This document shows positions 20,348 to 28,906 of a stretch of 64,000 nucleotides of DNA, one piece after another. The notes beneath the pieces are model-generated. The model had not been told where the DNA came from. It made no database searches and saw only the letters and a list, made by a program, of their open reading frames with translations. The DNA is from Peterkaempfera sp044755465 (lineage in GTDB: Bacteria > Actinomycetota > Actinomycetes > Streptomycetales > Streptomycetaceae): the NCBI RefSeq assembly GCF_044755465.1, contig NZ_JBIVRB010000001.1, positions 1,054,001-1,118,000 of the forward strand, read 5' to 3'. Position numbers and translations under genes: made by a program. Within the stretch, counting starts at the first letter, position 1. Each line of letters opens with the position of its first letter.

Positions 20348-21634
20348 GTGCCGTCCATTGATGTCGTCGTAGCCCGGGAGATCCTCGACTCGCGAGGCAA
20401 CCCCACGGTCGAGGTCGAGGTCGGCCTCGACGACGGCAGCACCGGCCGCGCGGCGGTGCCCTCCGGCGCCTCCACCGGCGCCTTCGAGGCGCTGGAGCTG
20501 CGCGACGGCGACAAGTCCCGCTACGGCGGCAAGGGCGTGGAGAAGGCCGTCCTCGCCGTCATCGAGCAGATCGGCCCGGAGCTGGTCGGCTACGACGCCA
20601 CCGAGCAGCGGCTGATCGACCAGGCGATGCTCGACCTGGACGCCACCCCGGACAAGTCCTCGCTCGGCGCCAACGCCATCCTGGGCGTCTCGCTCGCCGT
20701 GGCGCACGCCGCCTCCGAGGCGTCCGACCTGCCGCTGTTCCGCTACGTCGGTGGTCCGAACGCGCATGTGCTGCCGGTCCCGATGATGAACATCCTGAAC
20801 GGCGGCTCGCACGCCGACTCCAACGTGGACATCCAGGAGTTCATGATCGCCCCGATCGGCGCGGAGTCCTTCTCCGAGGCCGTCCGCTGGGGCGTGGAGG
20901 TCTACCACACCCTCAAGGGCGTGCTGAAGGAGCGCGGGCTCTCCACCGGCCTGGGCGACGAGGGCGGCTTCGCCCCCAACCTCGACTCCAACCGCGAGGC
21001 GCTGGACCTCATCGTCGAGGCGATCAAGAAGGCCGGCTACACCCCCGGCAAGGACGTCGCCCTGGCGCTGGACGTCGCCGCCTCCGAGTTCTACAAGGAC
21101 GGCGCCTACCAGTTCGAGGGCAAGGCGCTCTCCGCCGTCGAGCTGACCGAGTACTACGCCGAGCTGGTCGCCTCCTACCCGCTGGTCTCCATCGAGGACC
21201 CGCTGAACGAGGAGGACTGGGACGGCTGGAAGACCCTCACCGAGAAGCTCGGCGACAAGGTCCAGATCGTCGGCGACGACCTCTTCGTCACCAACCCGGA
21301 GCGCCTGGGCCGCGGCATCGAGTCCGGCACCGCCAACGCGCTGCTGGTGAAGGTCAACCAGATCGGCTCGCTCACCGAGACGCTGGACGCGGTGGAGCTG
21401 GCCCAGCGCAACGGCTACCGCTGCATGATGTCGCACCGCTCCGGCGAGACCGAGGACGTCACCATCGCGGACCTCGCCGTCGCCACCAACTGCGGCCAGA
21501 TCAAGACCGGCGCCCCGGCCCGCTCCGAGCGCGTCGCCAAGTACAACCAGCTGCTGCGCATCGAGGAGATCCTCGACGACGCCGCCGAGTACGCCGGGCG
21601 CGGTGCCTTCCCGCGCTACAAGTACGAGGGCTGA
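20348..21634 (+). CDS. eno: Enolase
   Basis: 428 aa from GTG 20348, preceded by AAGGAG at 20335-20340; the longer frame from 20294 lacks a ribosome site. Converts 2-phosphoglycerate to phosphoenolpyruvate. Full set of motifs: SRGNPTVEVEV, SGASTGAFEALELRDG, DEGGFAPN, metal ligands in LALDVAASEF, SIEDPL and VGDDLFVTN, catalytic Lys in LLVKVNQIGSLTET, and SHRSGETED. First gene of a same-strand run with divIC/ftsB, DUF501 and ppx, an arrangement common in actinobacteria. Confidence 0.98.
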   Translation: MPSIDVVVAREILDSRGNPTVEVEVGLDDGSTGRAAVPSGASTGAFEALELRDGDKSRYGGKGVEKAVLAVIEQIGPELVGYDATEQRLIDQAMLDLDATPDKSSLGANAILGVSLAVAHAASEASDLPLFRYVGGPNAHVLPVPMMNILNGGSHADSNVDIQEFMIAPIGAESFSEAVRWGVEVYHTLKGVLKERGLSTGLGDEGGFAPNLDSNREALDLIVEAIKKAGYTPGKDVALALDVAASEFYKDGAYQFEGKALSAVELTEYYAELVASYPLVSIEDPLNEEDWDGWKTLTEKLGDKVQIVGDDLFVTNPERLGRGIESGTANALLVKVNQIGSLTETLDAVELAQRNGYRCMMSHRSGETEDVTIADLAVATNCGQIKTGAPARSERVAKYNQLLRIEEILDDAAEYAGRGAFPRYKYEG

Positions 21635-21719
21635 CAAGGCAGTTCGGCCACCGGTGCCCCGGCGCTCACCCTCTGGGGTGGGCGGCGGGGCATCCGTACG
21701 ACCACGGAGGGGACGCACC

Positions 21720-22211
21720 ATGGCGATCCGCAAGGCGACCCTGCCCGCACGCGGCCCCGGCACCCGCCGACCCGCGAGCGCCCCCCGCCCCCGGACCCGC
21801 TTCCGCTTCACCGGCCGGGCCGCCGTGCTCGCGCTGGTGCTCTGCTCGCTCATCGCGGCGCTGGCCTACCCCACCCGGCAGTTCATCGCCCAGCGCGCCG
21901 ACATCGCCGCCCAGCGGGCCGCCGCCGAGCAGGCCCGCACCCGGGTCCAGGAGCTGCGCCGGGAGAAGGCCCGTTGGCAGGACCCGGCCTTCGTACGGGC
22001 CCAGGCCCGCGAGCGGCTGCACTACGCCATGCCCGGCGACACCCCGTACGTCGCGGTGGACCCGGCCGCCGGCCGGCCCGGGGACCCCGACGACGCGGCC
22101 GCCCGGGGGACCTCCCGGCAGCCCTGGTACACCAGCGTCTGGGAGTCGGTGGACGCGGCCGACCGCACCGTGCGCCCGGCCCGCAAGCCCCCGGCCGCCC
22201 CTGCCCGGTAA
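21720..22211 (+). CDS. FtsB/DivIC-family septum formation initiator
   Basis: 163 aa from ATG 21720, with GGAGGGG 10 nt upstream. Basic Pro/Arg-rich cytoplasmic N-terminus, one transmembrane helix (AVLALVLCSLIAALAYPT), then a short coiled coil (DIAAQRAAAEQARTRVQEL) and the DivIC signature KARWQDPAFVRAQARERLHYAMPGDTPYV. It belongs to the divisome, linking FtsL/FtsQ. Position between eno and DUF501 is the classical actinobacterial one. Confidence 0.93.
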   Translation: MAIRKATLPARGPGTRRPASAPRPRTRFRFTGRAAVLALVLCSLIAALAYPTRQFIAQRADIAAQRAAAEQARTRVQELRREKARWQDPAFVRAQARERLHYAMPGDTPYVAVDPAAGRPGDPDDAAARGTSRQPWYTSVWESVDAADRTVRPARKPPAAPAR

Positions 22212-22267
22212 GACCCCCTTCACAGCCAGCACCGCACAGCCGCCCCCGCACGAGACAGCGCCCCCAC

Positions 22268-22804
22268 ATGACCACTGCCGAAGAACCCAACGCGCCCGTC
22301 GGCCCCGCCGACGTGGCCGCCATCGCCGCCCAGCTCGGCCGGGTGCCGCGCGGGCTGCGCGCGGTCGCCCACCGCTGCCCCTGCGGCCTGCCCGACGTGG
22401 TGGAGACCCAGCCCCGGCTGGAGGACGGCACGCCGTTCCCCACCCTCTACTACCTGACCTGCCCCCGGGCCGCCTCGCTGATCGGCACCCTGGAGGCCGA
22501 CGGCGTGATGAAGGAGATGACCGCCCGCCTCGGCGAGGACCCGGAGCTGGCGGCCGACTACCGGGCCGCCCACGAGGACTACCTGGCCCGCCGCGACGCG
22601 ATCGAGGTGCTGGAGGGCTTCCCCAGCGCCGGCGGGATGCCGGACCGGGTCAAGTGCCTGCACGTCCTGGTCGGCCACTCGCTGGCGGCCGGCCCCGGCG
22701 TCAACCCGCTCGGTGACGAGGCGATCGCCAAGCTGCCCGAGTGGTGGCGCAAGGGCCGCTGCGTCTGCGCGGCCGACCCCCAGACCGGAGGAGACGACCA
22801 GTGA
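22268..22804 (+). CDS. DUF501 protein
   Basis: 178 aa from ATG 22268. Sequence pattern RGLRAVAHRCPCGLPDVVET, FPTLYYLTCPRA, and GGMPDRVKCLHVLVGHSLAAG matches DUF501, a family of unknown function almost always next to eno/ftsB/ppx. Several Cys/His (CPC, YLTCP, CLH, GH, CVC) could bind a metal. Stop overlaps the ppx GTG by 4 nt (GTGA), indicating coupled translation. Confidence 0.92.
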   Translation: MTTAEEPNAPVGPADVAAIAAQLGRVPRGLRAVAHRCPCGLPDVVETQPRLEDGTPFPTLYYLTCPRAASLIGTLEADGVMKEMTARLGEDPELAADYRAAHEDYLARRDAIEVLEGFPSAGGMPDRVKCLHVLVGHSLAAGPGVNPLGDEAIAKLPEWWRKGRCVCAADPQTGGDDQ

Positions 22805-23760
22805 CCACCACCAGGACCGCCGCCGTCGACTGCGGCACCAACTCCATCCGGCTGCTGATCGCGGACCTGACCCGGCCGGACGGCGCCCCGGCCGCCACCT
22901 CGCGCGACGTGGACCGCCGGATGACCATCGTCCGGCTGGGCCAGGGCGTGGACCGCACCGGTCGGCTGGCGCCCGAGGCGCTGGAGCGCACCTTCGCCGC
23001 CTGCCGGGAGTACGCCGAGCTGATCCGCAGCCACGGCGTCGGCCCGGAGCGGACCCGCTTCGTCGCCACCAGCGCCTCCCGCGACGCCGAGAACCGCGAC
23101 GACTTCGTACGCGGTGTGGTCGACATCCTGGGCGTCGAACCCGAGGTGGTCACCGGCGACGAGGAGGCCCAGCTCTCCTTCACCGGCGCCACCCGGGGCC
23201 TGACCGCCGCCGGGGTGCGCCTGGAGCAGCCGTACCTGGTGGTTGACATCGGCGGCGGCTCCACCGAGTTCGTGCTCGGCGACGACACGGTCCGCGCCGC
23301 CCGCTCGGTGGACGTGGGCTGCGTACGGCTGACCGAGCGGCACTTCGCCGGGGCCGACCCGGTCACCCCCGGGCAGATCGCCGCCGCCCGCGCCGACATC
23401 GAGCGGGCGCTGGACCTGGCCGCCGAGCGGGTGCCGCTGGACCAGGCCCGCACCCTGGTCGGGCTGGCGGGCTCGGTCACCACGGTCGCGGCGCTGGCGC
23501 TCGGCCTGACGGAGTACGACTCGGCGCGCATCCACCACTCCCGGATCTCGCTGGACCAGGTCCGCGAGGTGACCGGCGGGCTGCTCGCCGCCGACCACCG
23601 GCAGCGCGCCGCGCTGCCGGTGATCCACCCCGGCCGGGTGGACGTGATCGGCGCCGGGGCCCTGGTGCTGCTGGCGCTGATGGAGCGGACGGGGGCCGCC
23701 GAAGTGGTCGTCAGTGAGCACGACATCCTGGACGGGATCGCCTGGAGCATCGTCCGCTGA
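22801..23760 (+). CDS. ppx: Exopolyphosphatase / pppGpp phosphohydrolase (Ppx/GppA)
   Basis: 319 aa, matching short actinobacterial Ppx proteins. ASKHA-fold motifs: AAVDCGTNSIRLLIAD at the start, TSASRDAENRDDF, catalytic Glu in VVTGDEEAQLSF, second phosphate loop VVDIGGGSTEFVLG, and VGLAGSVTTVAAL. It hydrolyses polyphosphate and/or pppGpp. Last gene of the operon; a strong terminator follows. Confidence 0.93.
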   Translation: MTTTRTAAVDCGTNSIRLLIADLTRPDGAPAATSRDVDRRMTIVRLGQGVDRTGRLAPEALERTFAACREYAELIRSHGVGPERTRFVATSASRDAENRDDFVRGVVDILGVEPEVVTGDEEAQLSFTGATRGLTAAGVRLEQPYLVVDIGGGSTEFVLGDDTVRAARSVDVGCVRLTERHFAGADPVTPGQIAAARADIERALDLAAERVPLDQARTLVGLAGSVTTVAALALGLTEYDSARIHHSRISLDQVREVTGGLLAADHRQRAALPVIHPGRVDVIGAGALVLLALMERTGAAEVVVSEHDILDGIAWSIVR

Positions 23761-23786
23761 ACCCCGCCGGGGGCCGGCCGGGCCCG

Positions 23787-23811
23787 GGGCCGGGCGTCAC
23801 ACGCCCGGCCC
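23787..23811 (+). terminator. ppx operon terminator
   Basis: Perfect 11-bp stem GGGCCGGGCGT / ACGCCCGGCCC with a 3-nt loop, 26 nt after the ppx stop. Confidence 0.8.
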
Positions 23812-23825
23812 GCCGGACCAACTTC

Positions 23826-23839
23826 GTGAATTTCTTCAC
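23826..23839. promoter_or_regulatory. Rex-type operator upstream of ndh
   Basis: GTGAATTTCTTCAC fits the Rex consensus GTGAA-N4-TTCAC, the core of the published streptomycete site, and is followed by A as in that consensus. Rex senses the NADH/NAD ratio and represses respiratory genes including ndh. The site lies ~350 nt before the ndh ATG and just after the ppx terminator, so an upstream promoter would have to be the regulated one. Confidence 0.72.
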
Positions 23840-24190
23840 ATGGAGTTCCGCGTGATCGGCGTCACCTGCCGGGGGGACCGTCCGATATGTGGGACCGAAG
23901 GTGCCCGGCCGTTCAGAGGTGCGGATCGCAGGCCCGTCCACCGATCCACGGGCAGAATCGAAAACGCGTGCCGGGCGTGACGCCCTCGCCGGGGATTACG
24001 GCAGCTCAGCGGGGTGGCCCGGGAGCGCCGTCCGCAGGACCACCGCCCCCGCGTCGCGGCGGCTCCGGCACGGCCCCCGAGCGGCCGCCGGGGCCCCGAA
24101 ACGAGGGCCGCGAAATATAGCACACCGTGTCCAGAGGCAGGTGACCAGCCTCGGGAGGGTCGCTGCCCGGCGTGCTGGATACTTTCGGAT
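23840..24190 (+). other. Long upstream region of ndh
   Basis: About 350 nt between the Rex-type site and ndh with no gene. It could hold an upstream promoter with a long leader; a second, leaderless-type start is suggested by TACTTT at 24180-24185 just before the ATG. An AT-rich tract (GAAATATAGCACA, 24110-24122) lies between. Confidence 0.45.
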
Positions 24191-25552
24191 ATGAGCACCA
24201 CGGAGCGTCCTCGCATCCTCATCGTCGGCGGTGGTTACGTCGGCCTGTATGCCGCGATGCGCATCCTCAAGAAGATGCGCTACGGCGAGGCGACCGTCAC
24301 GGTCGTCGACCCGCGGTCGTACATGACCTACCTGCCCTTCCTCCCGGAGGCCGCGGGCGGCAACGTCGCCCCCCGCAACCTCGTCGCGCCGCTGCGCCGC
24401 GTCCTGCAGAAGGCCGAGGTGCTGACCGGTCACGTCACCGGCGTCGACCACGGTCGCAAGGTCGCGACGATCTCCCCGCTGGCCGGCGACTCCTACGAGC
24501 TGCCCTTCGACTACCTGGTGGTGGCGGCCGGTTCGGTCTCCCGCACCTTCCCGATCCCCGGTCTGGCCGAGCACGGCATCGGCATGAAGACCGTGGAGGA
24601 GGCCATCGGCCTGCGCAACCACGTGATGGCGCAGCTCGACAAGGCCGAGTCGACCACGGACAAGGACGTCCGCCGCCAGGCCCTCACCTTCGTCTTCGTC
24701 GGCGGCGGCTTCGCCGGTGTCGAGACCATCGCCGAGGTCGAGGACATGGCCCGCGACGCGGCGAAGATCTATAACACCGTCAGCCGCGAGGACATGCGCT
24801 TCATCCTCGTCGAGGCGGCCAACCGCATCCTGCCCGAGATGGGCCCGGACCTGGGCGTCTGGACCAAGGAGCGGCTGGAGGAGCGCGGCATCGAGGTCTT
24901 CCTGGAGACCTCCATGGAGTCCTGCGTCGACAAGCACGTGGTGCTGAAGAACGGTGTCGAGGCGGACGCCTCCACCATCGTCTGGACCGCCGGCGTCAAG
25001 CCGAACCCGGTGCTGGCCTCGTTCGGCCTGCCGCTCGGCCCGCGCGGCCACGTGGACACCGCCCCGACCCTCCAGGTCAAGGGCTTCGACAACGTCTGGG
25101 CCGCCGGCGACAACGCCCAGGTGCCGGACCTCGCCGCCGGTGAGGGCGCCTGGTGCCCGCCGAACGCGCAGCACGCGGTGCGGCAGGCCATCGTGCTCGG
25201 TGACAACGTCATCTCCGGGATGCGCGGCTTCCCGCAGGCCGAGTACAAGCACAAGAACCTCGGCGCGGTGGCCGGCCTCGGCCTGCACAAGGGCGTGGCG
25301 ATCCTCTTCGGCAAGTACAAGCTGAAGGGCCGCCCGGCGTGGTGGTTCCACCGGCTGTACCACGGCAGCCGGGTGCCGACCATGAACCGCAAGGTCCGGG
25401 TCTTCACCGACTGGACGCTGGCCATGTTCCTCAAGCGCGAGGCCGTGGGCCTGGCCCAGATGGAGAACCCCCGCGAGGCGTTCTACGAGGCCGCCACCCC
25501 GGTGCCGGCCCCGCGCAGCGAGAAGCCCCTCCCCGAGAAGGTCTCCTCCTGA
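24191..25552 (+). CDS. ndh: Type II NADH dehydrogenase (NDH-2)
   Basis: 453 aa. Two Rossmann motifs: FAD-binding ILIVGGGYVGLYAAMRI at the N-terminus and NADH-binding FVFVGGGFAGVETIAEVED near residue 165. WAAGDNAQVPD is the FAD-contacting segment, and the C-terminal RPAWWFHRLYHGSRVPTMNRKV helix region mediates membrane attachment. It passes electrons from NADH to menaquinone without pumping protons. Monocistronic, with a Rex-type operator upstream and a textbook terminator downstream. Confidence 0.95.
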   Translation: MSTTERPRILIVGGGYVGLYAAMRILKKMRYGEATVTVVDPRSYMTYLPFLPEAAGGNVAPRNLVAPLRRVLQKAEVLTGHVTGVDHGRKVATISPLAGDSYELPFDYLVVAAGSVSRTFPIPGLAEHGIGMKTVEEAIGLRNHVMAQLDKAESTTDKDVRRQALTFVFVGGGFAGVETIAEVEDMARDAAKIYNTVSREDMRFILVEAANRILPEMGPDLGVWTKERLEERGIEVFLETSMESCVDKHVVLKNGVEADASTIVWTAGVKPNPVLASFGLPLGPRGHVDTAPTLQVKGFDNVWAAGDNAQVPDLAAGEGAWCPPNAQHAVRQAIVLGDNVISGMRGFPQAEYKHKNLGAVAGLGLHKGVAILFGKYKLKGRPAWWFHRLYHGSRVPTMNRKVRVFTDWTLAMFLKREAVGLAQMENPREAFYEAATPVPAPRSEKPLPEKVSS

Positions 25553-25670
25553 TCTCCCGGTAGTCCGGAGGCTCTCCGCCCGGCAGCGCTGCCGGACCAC
25601 GACCTCCGTGGTGCTCAGCCGGCCCCGGTGCCGGGCGGAGCCGCCCCGCGACCCGTCGCGGGCGTGAGTC

Positions 25671-25704
25671 AGCCCCCCGATCGCAGCCCTGCGATCGGGG
25701 GGCT
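25671..25704 (+). terminator. ndh intrinsic terminator
   Basis: Perfect 15-bp stem AGCCCCCCGATCGCA / TGCGATCGGGGGGCT with a GCCC loop, followed by TTCTCG. One of the strongest hairpins in the window. Confidence 0.9.
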
Positions 25705-25862
25705 TTCTCGTACCCGGGGACCGCCCCCGCCCGGGGGAGTGATCCGAGGCCCGGCTCCAGCGCCGCTTGAGCGCCGCTGGAGGCCCGCTTGAGCGCTGGT
25801 GGAGCGGTGGCTGAGCAGCGGCGGAGAATGGCTAATGATGCGTCAGATCACATGAAAACAAG

Positions 25863-25876
25863 ACAACTTCAGTTGT
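25863..25876. promoter_or_regulatory. AT-rich palindrome upstream of bldA
   Basis: ACAACT-TC-AGTTGT is a perfect 6-bp-arm palindrome inside the most AT-rich stretch of the region. TAGGCT at 25907-25912 is a candidate -10 for bldA. The regulator, if any, is unknown. Confidence 0.35.
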
Positions 25877-25945
25877 TGTGGGCAGGCAGGGAGTGCTCTG
25901 CGCCACTAGGCTCATGCTGCTCCCGCAGGGGGTCGTGGGGTGTGC

Positions 25946-26027
25946 GCCCGGATGGTGGAATGCAGACACGGGCAGCTTAAAACTGCTTGGCCGTGAGGCC
26001 GTGCCGGTTCGAATCCGGCTCCGGGCA
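25946..26027 (+). tRNA. bldA: tRNA-Leu(UAA), bldA
   Basis: Cloverleaf closes fully: acceptor GCCCGGA / TCCGGGC, anticodon stem GCAG / CTGC around loop CTTAAAA with anticodon TAA at 25978-25980, long class II variable arm TGGCC-GTGA-GGCC, T arm GCCGG-TTCGAAT-CCGGC, discriminator A; CCA is not encoded. It reads UUA, the rare leucine codon used in developmental and antibiotic genes, so it is the bldA tRNA. Position downstream of ndh agrees with my memory of S. coelicolor. Its 3' end is duplicated at 33750 and 36384. Confidence 0.96.
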
Positions 26028-26032
26028 CCCCC
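26006..26032 (+). other. Attachment-site core within bldA 3' end (left)
   Basis: The 27 nt from the T stem through the end of the tRNA and its CCCCC tail recur at 33750-33776 with a single change (C at 26021 versus T at 33765). The tRNA stays intact, as expected when an element integrates and restores the 3' end. Confidence 0.75.
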
Positions 26033-26090
26033 GCCGTGAATCCCATGACCAGCAGCAAGGCCGCTGCGGGCTGGTGATCCCTCCCGAGAC

Positions 26091-26110
26091 GGGAACACGC
26101 TGGGAACACG
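26091..26110 (+). repeat. Direct repeat GGGAACACG, 11-bp spacing
   Basis: GGGAACACG at 26091-26099 and 26102-26110 lie one helical turn apart, 60-80 nt inside the left attachment site. Such spaced direct repeats are typical of integrase arm-binding sites; this role is inference. Confidence 0.5.
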
Positions 26111-26212
26111 AGGCCGCGCCGCGCCGCCCATGGCACCCGCGCATCCGCACCGGCGCAGGTCCGGCGAGGCCTCCTGCCACCAGGTGCACCGGCGCCCGGC
26201 AAGCCGGGGTCT

Positions 26213-26218
26213 ACGCTG
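26213..26218 (+). promoter_or_regulatory. Candidate -10 of MurG-like gene
   Basis: TACGCT is the same hexamer seen before many genes of this window, here ~26 nt upstream of a GTG that has its own GGAGA ribosome binding site. Confidence 0.4.
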
Positions 26219-26243
26219 GGGCCGCACCCGATCGGAGAACCTG

Positions 26244-27419
26244 GTGGACACTCTCGACCCGAACCGGACGCTACGCCTGATCGTCACAGGAGGCGGCACC
26301 GGCGGACACACCTACCCCGCGCTCACCGCAGTGCGCACCTTGCATGCCCGGCTCTCGACCTCCGGAAGAACGCTGGAAACCCTCTGGGTCGGAACGGCTG
26401 ACGGTCTGGAGGCCCGCGTCGCAGCGGCCGAAGGGATTCCCTTCGCTCCGGTCGCCACCGGCAAGCTGCGGCGCTCCGGCAACCCCCTGAAACTGATGTC
26501 CCCGGCGAACATGAAGGACATGGGCCGCGTGCCGCTCGGCGTCGTCCAGGCCCGCTCGGTCATCTCCCACTTCCGCCCGGATGTGGTGCTGGCGACCGGT
26601 GGGTATGTCGCCGTCCCGGTTGGCCTCGCCGCCCGCCTGTGCCGTCACCCGCTCGTCGTCCACGAGCAGACGGTCCGGCTCGGGTTGGCCAACCGCACCC
26701 TCGCCCCCCGGGCGACCCGCATCGCCGTGTCGTCGGAGTCCACGCTGCCGCTACTGCCGGAGTCGGCCCGCGCGCACGCCGTGGTCACCGGCAACCCGGT
26801 GCGTCCCGAAGTCCTGGAGGGTCAGGCCAACAGGGCGATCACCGCCCTGGGTCTCCACGGCTTCGACCGCGCCCTGCCCACCGTCTACGTCACCGGCGGC
26901 GCCCAGGGATCGCAGCAGATCAACACCGTCGTCCGTGCCCTGCTGCCGTGGCTGCTGACCCGGGCGAACGTCATCCACCAGTGCGGGACGGCGAACCTCA
27001 CGGACCTGCGCCGGGAAACCGCGCACCTTCCCCCGATCGCGGCGGCCCGCTACCTCCTCACCGACTTCATCGGTCCCGAGTTGCCTGACGTACTCGCCCT
27101 GGCCGACGTGGTGGTTTCCCGCAGTGGCGCGGGTACGATCGCCGAGCTCACCGCCCTGGGCAAAGCCGCCGTGTTCATCCCCCTCGCTTCCTCGGCGGGC
27201 AACGAACAGGCGCACAACGCCCGCCACCTGGTCGACGCCGACGCCGCGGTGGCACTGTTCGGTGAGGTGACCCCCGGGGCCCTGCAAGAGGCGATGACCC
27301 AGCTGCTGGCCGACCCGGTCCTGCGGAAGGACATGGCGAGCCGTGCCCGTGCGCTCGGCCGCCCGGACGCTGCCGACCGACTCGTGGACGTCCTGCTGTC
27401 GGCCATCTCCTACGTCTGA
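26244..27419 (+). CDS. MurG-like glycosyltransferase
   Basis: 391 aa from GTG 26244, preceded by GGAGA at 26234-26238. GT28/MurG hallmarks: LIVTGGGTGGHTYPAL, DVVLATGGYVAVPVGLAA, acceptor-side HEQTVRLGLANR (MurG usually has HEQN), VTGGAQGSQQIN, and donor-binding SRSGAGTIAELTALGKAAVFIPL with NEQAHNA. MurG adds GlcNAc to lipid I, but the chromosomal murG lies in the dcw cluster, so this is an accessory paralogue that may use another nucleotide sugar or acceptor. First gene of the island, convergent with the formyltransferase. Confidence 0.88.
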   Translation: MDTLDPNRTLRLIVTGGGTGGHTYPALTAVRTLHARLSTSGRTLETLWVGTADGLEARVAAAEGIPFAPVATGKLRRSGNPLKLMSPANMKDMGRVPLGVVQARSVISHFRPDVVLATGGYVAVPVGLAARLCRHPLVVHEQTVRLGLANRTLAPRATRIAVSSESTLPLLPESARAHAVVTGNPVRPEVLEGQANRAITALGLHGFDRALPTVYVTGGAQGSQQINTVVRALLPWLLTRANVIHQCGTANLTDLRRETAHLPPIAAARYLLTDFIGPELPDVLALADVVVSRSGAGTIAELTALGKAAVFIPLASSAGNEQAHNARHLVDADAAVALFGEVTPGALQEAMTQLLADPVLRKDMASRARALGRPDAADRLVDVLLSAISYV

Positions 27420-27449
27420 CCCCCAAGACACCGTGAAGCCCGAGACACC

Positions 27450-27485
27450 GTGAAGCCCGGGGCGATGGTCCGCCCCGGGCTTCAC
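27450..27485. terminator. Shared terminator between convergent island genes
   Basis: Perfect 15-bp stem GTGAAGCCCGGGGCG / CGCCCCGGGCTTCAC, 6-nt loop, midway between the two stop codons. A 17-bp direct duplication (27426-27442, 27443-27459) has extended its left arm. Confidence 0.85.
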
Positions 27486-27502
27486 CGCTCTCCAGGGGGC
27501 GG

Positions 27503-28147
27503 TCAGCTCCTGCCCCGGGCCGACTCCCGGGTCCAGTCCCCGCGGTCACCGAGCACCGCGTTGTCCCGGCTGAAGTGCGTCACCGCCCGGGACTCGTCCT
27601 GTGACCGGGGCACGATCCGGTCGAGCCGGGGCAGTGTGTCCGAGATCAGCAGCCGTCCGTACCGCATGGCACGCTCCCACACGTCCGCGACCTCGTCGAT
27701 GTCCGGCCAGATGGAGAACACCGCCTCGGCGAGGACCGGCCCGGAATCGATACCTCGGTCGATGGCGTGGATCGTGATGCCGTGCACGCTCTCGCCGTTG
27801 CGTAGCGCCCAGTTCACCGGCCGCGCCCCTCGGTACTCGGGCAGCCGCCCGGGATGGCAGTTGATGATCCGCTCGGTGCTGTCGATCAGGCTACTACCGA
27901 TGATCTTGTCGTACAGGACGCTGAACACCAGGTCACACCGTCCCGGCTCCAGCTCCCGCCAGTTCCCGGACCGCACGATGCGCGCCGCAGGCCAGCGCTC
28001 GGCCACGACGTCCGACAGCCGCAGGTCCCAATCCGGCTCGGCCGCGTTCGGGACCACGGTGTCCAGCACGGTGCCGGGCAAGGCCGCGATCACCTCACAG
28101 GCGTGAGCCGCCAGCGCGCCCTTCCCGAGTACGGCCGCCCGCCTCAC
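27503..28147 (-). CDS. Formyltransferase-family protein (sugar N-formyltransferase-like)
   Basis: 214 aa from GTG 28147, overlapping the DegT stop by 4 nt (GTGA). The formyl_trans_N core is clear: DLVFSVLYDKII, then INCHPGRLPEYRGARPVNWA with the catalytic Asn and His, and GITIHAIDRGIDSGPVL with the catalytic Asp. It lacks the C-terminal tRNA-binding domain of methionyl-tRNA formyltransferase and is short, like N-formyltransferases that modify amino sugars on dTDP or GDP carriers. Coupling to a DegT aminotransferase fits that role: the aminotransferase would make the amine it formylates. Confidence 0.82.
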   Translation of the reverse strand: MRRAAVLGKGALAAHACEVIAALPGTVLDTVVPNAAEPDWDLRLSDVVAERWPAARIVRSGNWRELEPGRCDLVFSVLYDKIIGSSLIDSTERIINCHPGRLPEYRGARPVNWALRNGESVHGITIHAIDRGIDSGPVLAEAVFSIWPDIDEVADVWERAMRYGRLLISDTLPRLDRIVPRSQDESRAVTHFSRDNAVLGDRGDWTRESARGRS

Positions 28148-28905
28148 CGCCTCCCACCTCGCGTGGCGTGCACGGTCCGCCGGACGGCCGCCGCGACCGC
28201 GTGCACGTCCTCGTTGTCCATCGCCGGGTGGAACGGCAGGCTCAGGATCTCCCGCCCGGCCCGCTCCGTCACAGGCAGGCTGCGGTGCCACCGCGCGAAG
28301 GCCGGCTGGAGGTGGTTCGGCGGGTAGTGCACGCCCACCCCGATCCCCGCGTCCCGCAGCAGCCGGAACACCTGGTCACGACCGGACACCCGCACGACGC
28401 AGTTGAACGGCACGCTGCGGTCCACGTCCACGTCCACCAGGTCCAGGCATTCGGTTCCTGCCAGCGCATCCCGGTACGCGCGCCACAACTGCCGGCGCTT
28501 CACCTCCACCTGCGCGAACCGCGCCAGCTGGACCAGACCGACAGCCGCGTTGAGCGTCGACATCGGGTACCGCATCCCCGGACAGTCGACGGTGTACGAC
28601 GTCGACCGGATGCGGTCCGTCTGGGACTTCGTGATTCCCAGCATCCGCAAGGCCCGCACTCTGTCCGCCTCCTGCGGACTGCGGGGGACGACCGCGCCGC
28701 CCTGCCCGCACGTCAGCGACTTGATCGGGCCGAAGCTGAAACAGGTCACCGCCCCTGTGGCCCCTACTCTTCGCGTGCCGTGGTGCGAGCCGAAGGCCTG
28801 TGCGGCGTCCTCCACGACCACGATGCCGCGCTCGGCCAGGACAGCACGGGCGCCGGCCAGGTCCACCGCCCGGCCGCCGTAGAGCACCGGCATCGGCCTG
28901 GGCAC
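28144..28905 (-). pseudogene. DegT/DnrJ/EryC1 aminotransferase, 5'-truncated
   Basis: Only the C-terminal ~250 residues of a sugar aminotransferase remain: MPVLYGGRAVDLAGA, VVVEDAAQAFGSHHG, and CFSFGPIKSLTCGQGGAVV with the PLP lysine, down to VHYPPNHLQPAF. The family normally has ~110 more residues in front, including the PLP phosphate-binding segment. Upstream of about 28905 the frame runs into antisense of the LLM gene, so the 5' part has been deleted. The ATG at 28893 could initiate a fragment, but it would lack half the active site. Loss of this gene probably inactivates the local pathway. Confidence 0.85.
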
Positions 28906-28906
28906 G

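Noticed and set aside
24180..24190. Ribosome binding site for ndh
   Set aside because: No purine-rich tract precedes the ATG; the -10-like hexamer fits a leaderless start better.
25987..26280. Short plus- and minus-strand frames across the bldA tRNA
   Set aside because: They read the tRNA sequence itself; such products are a common annotation artefact.
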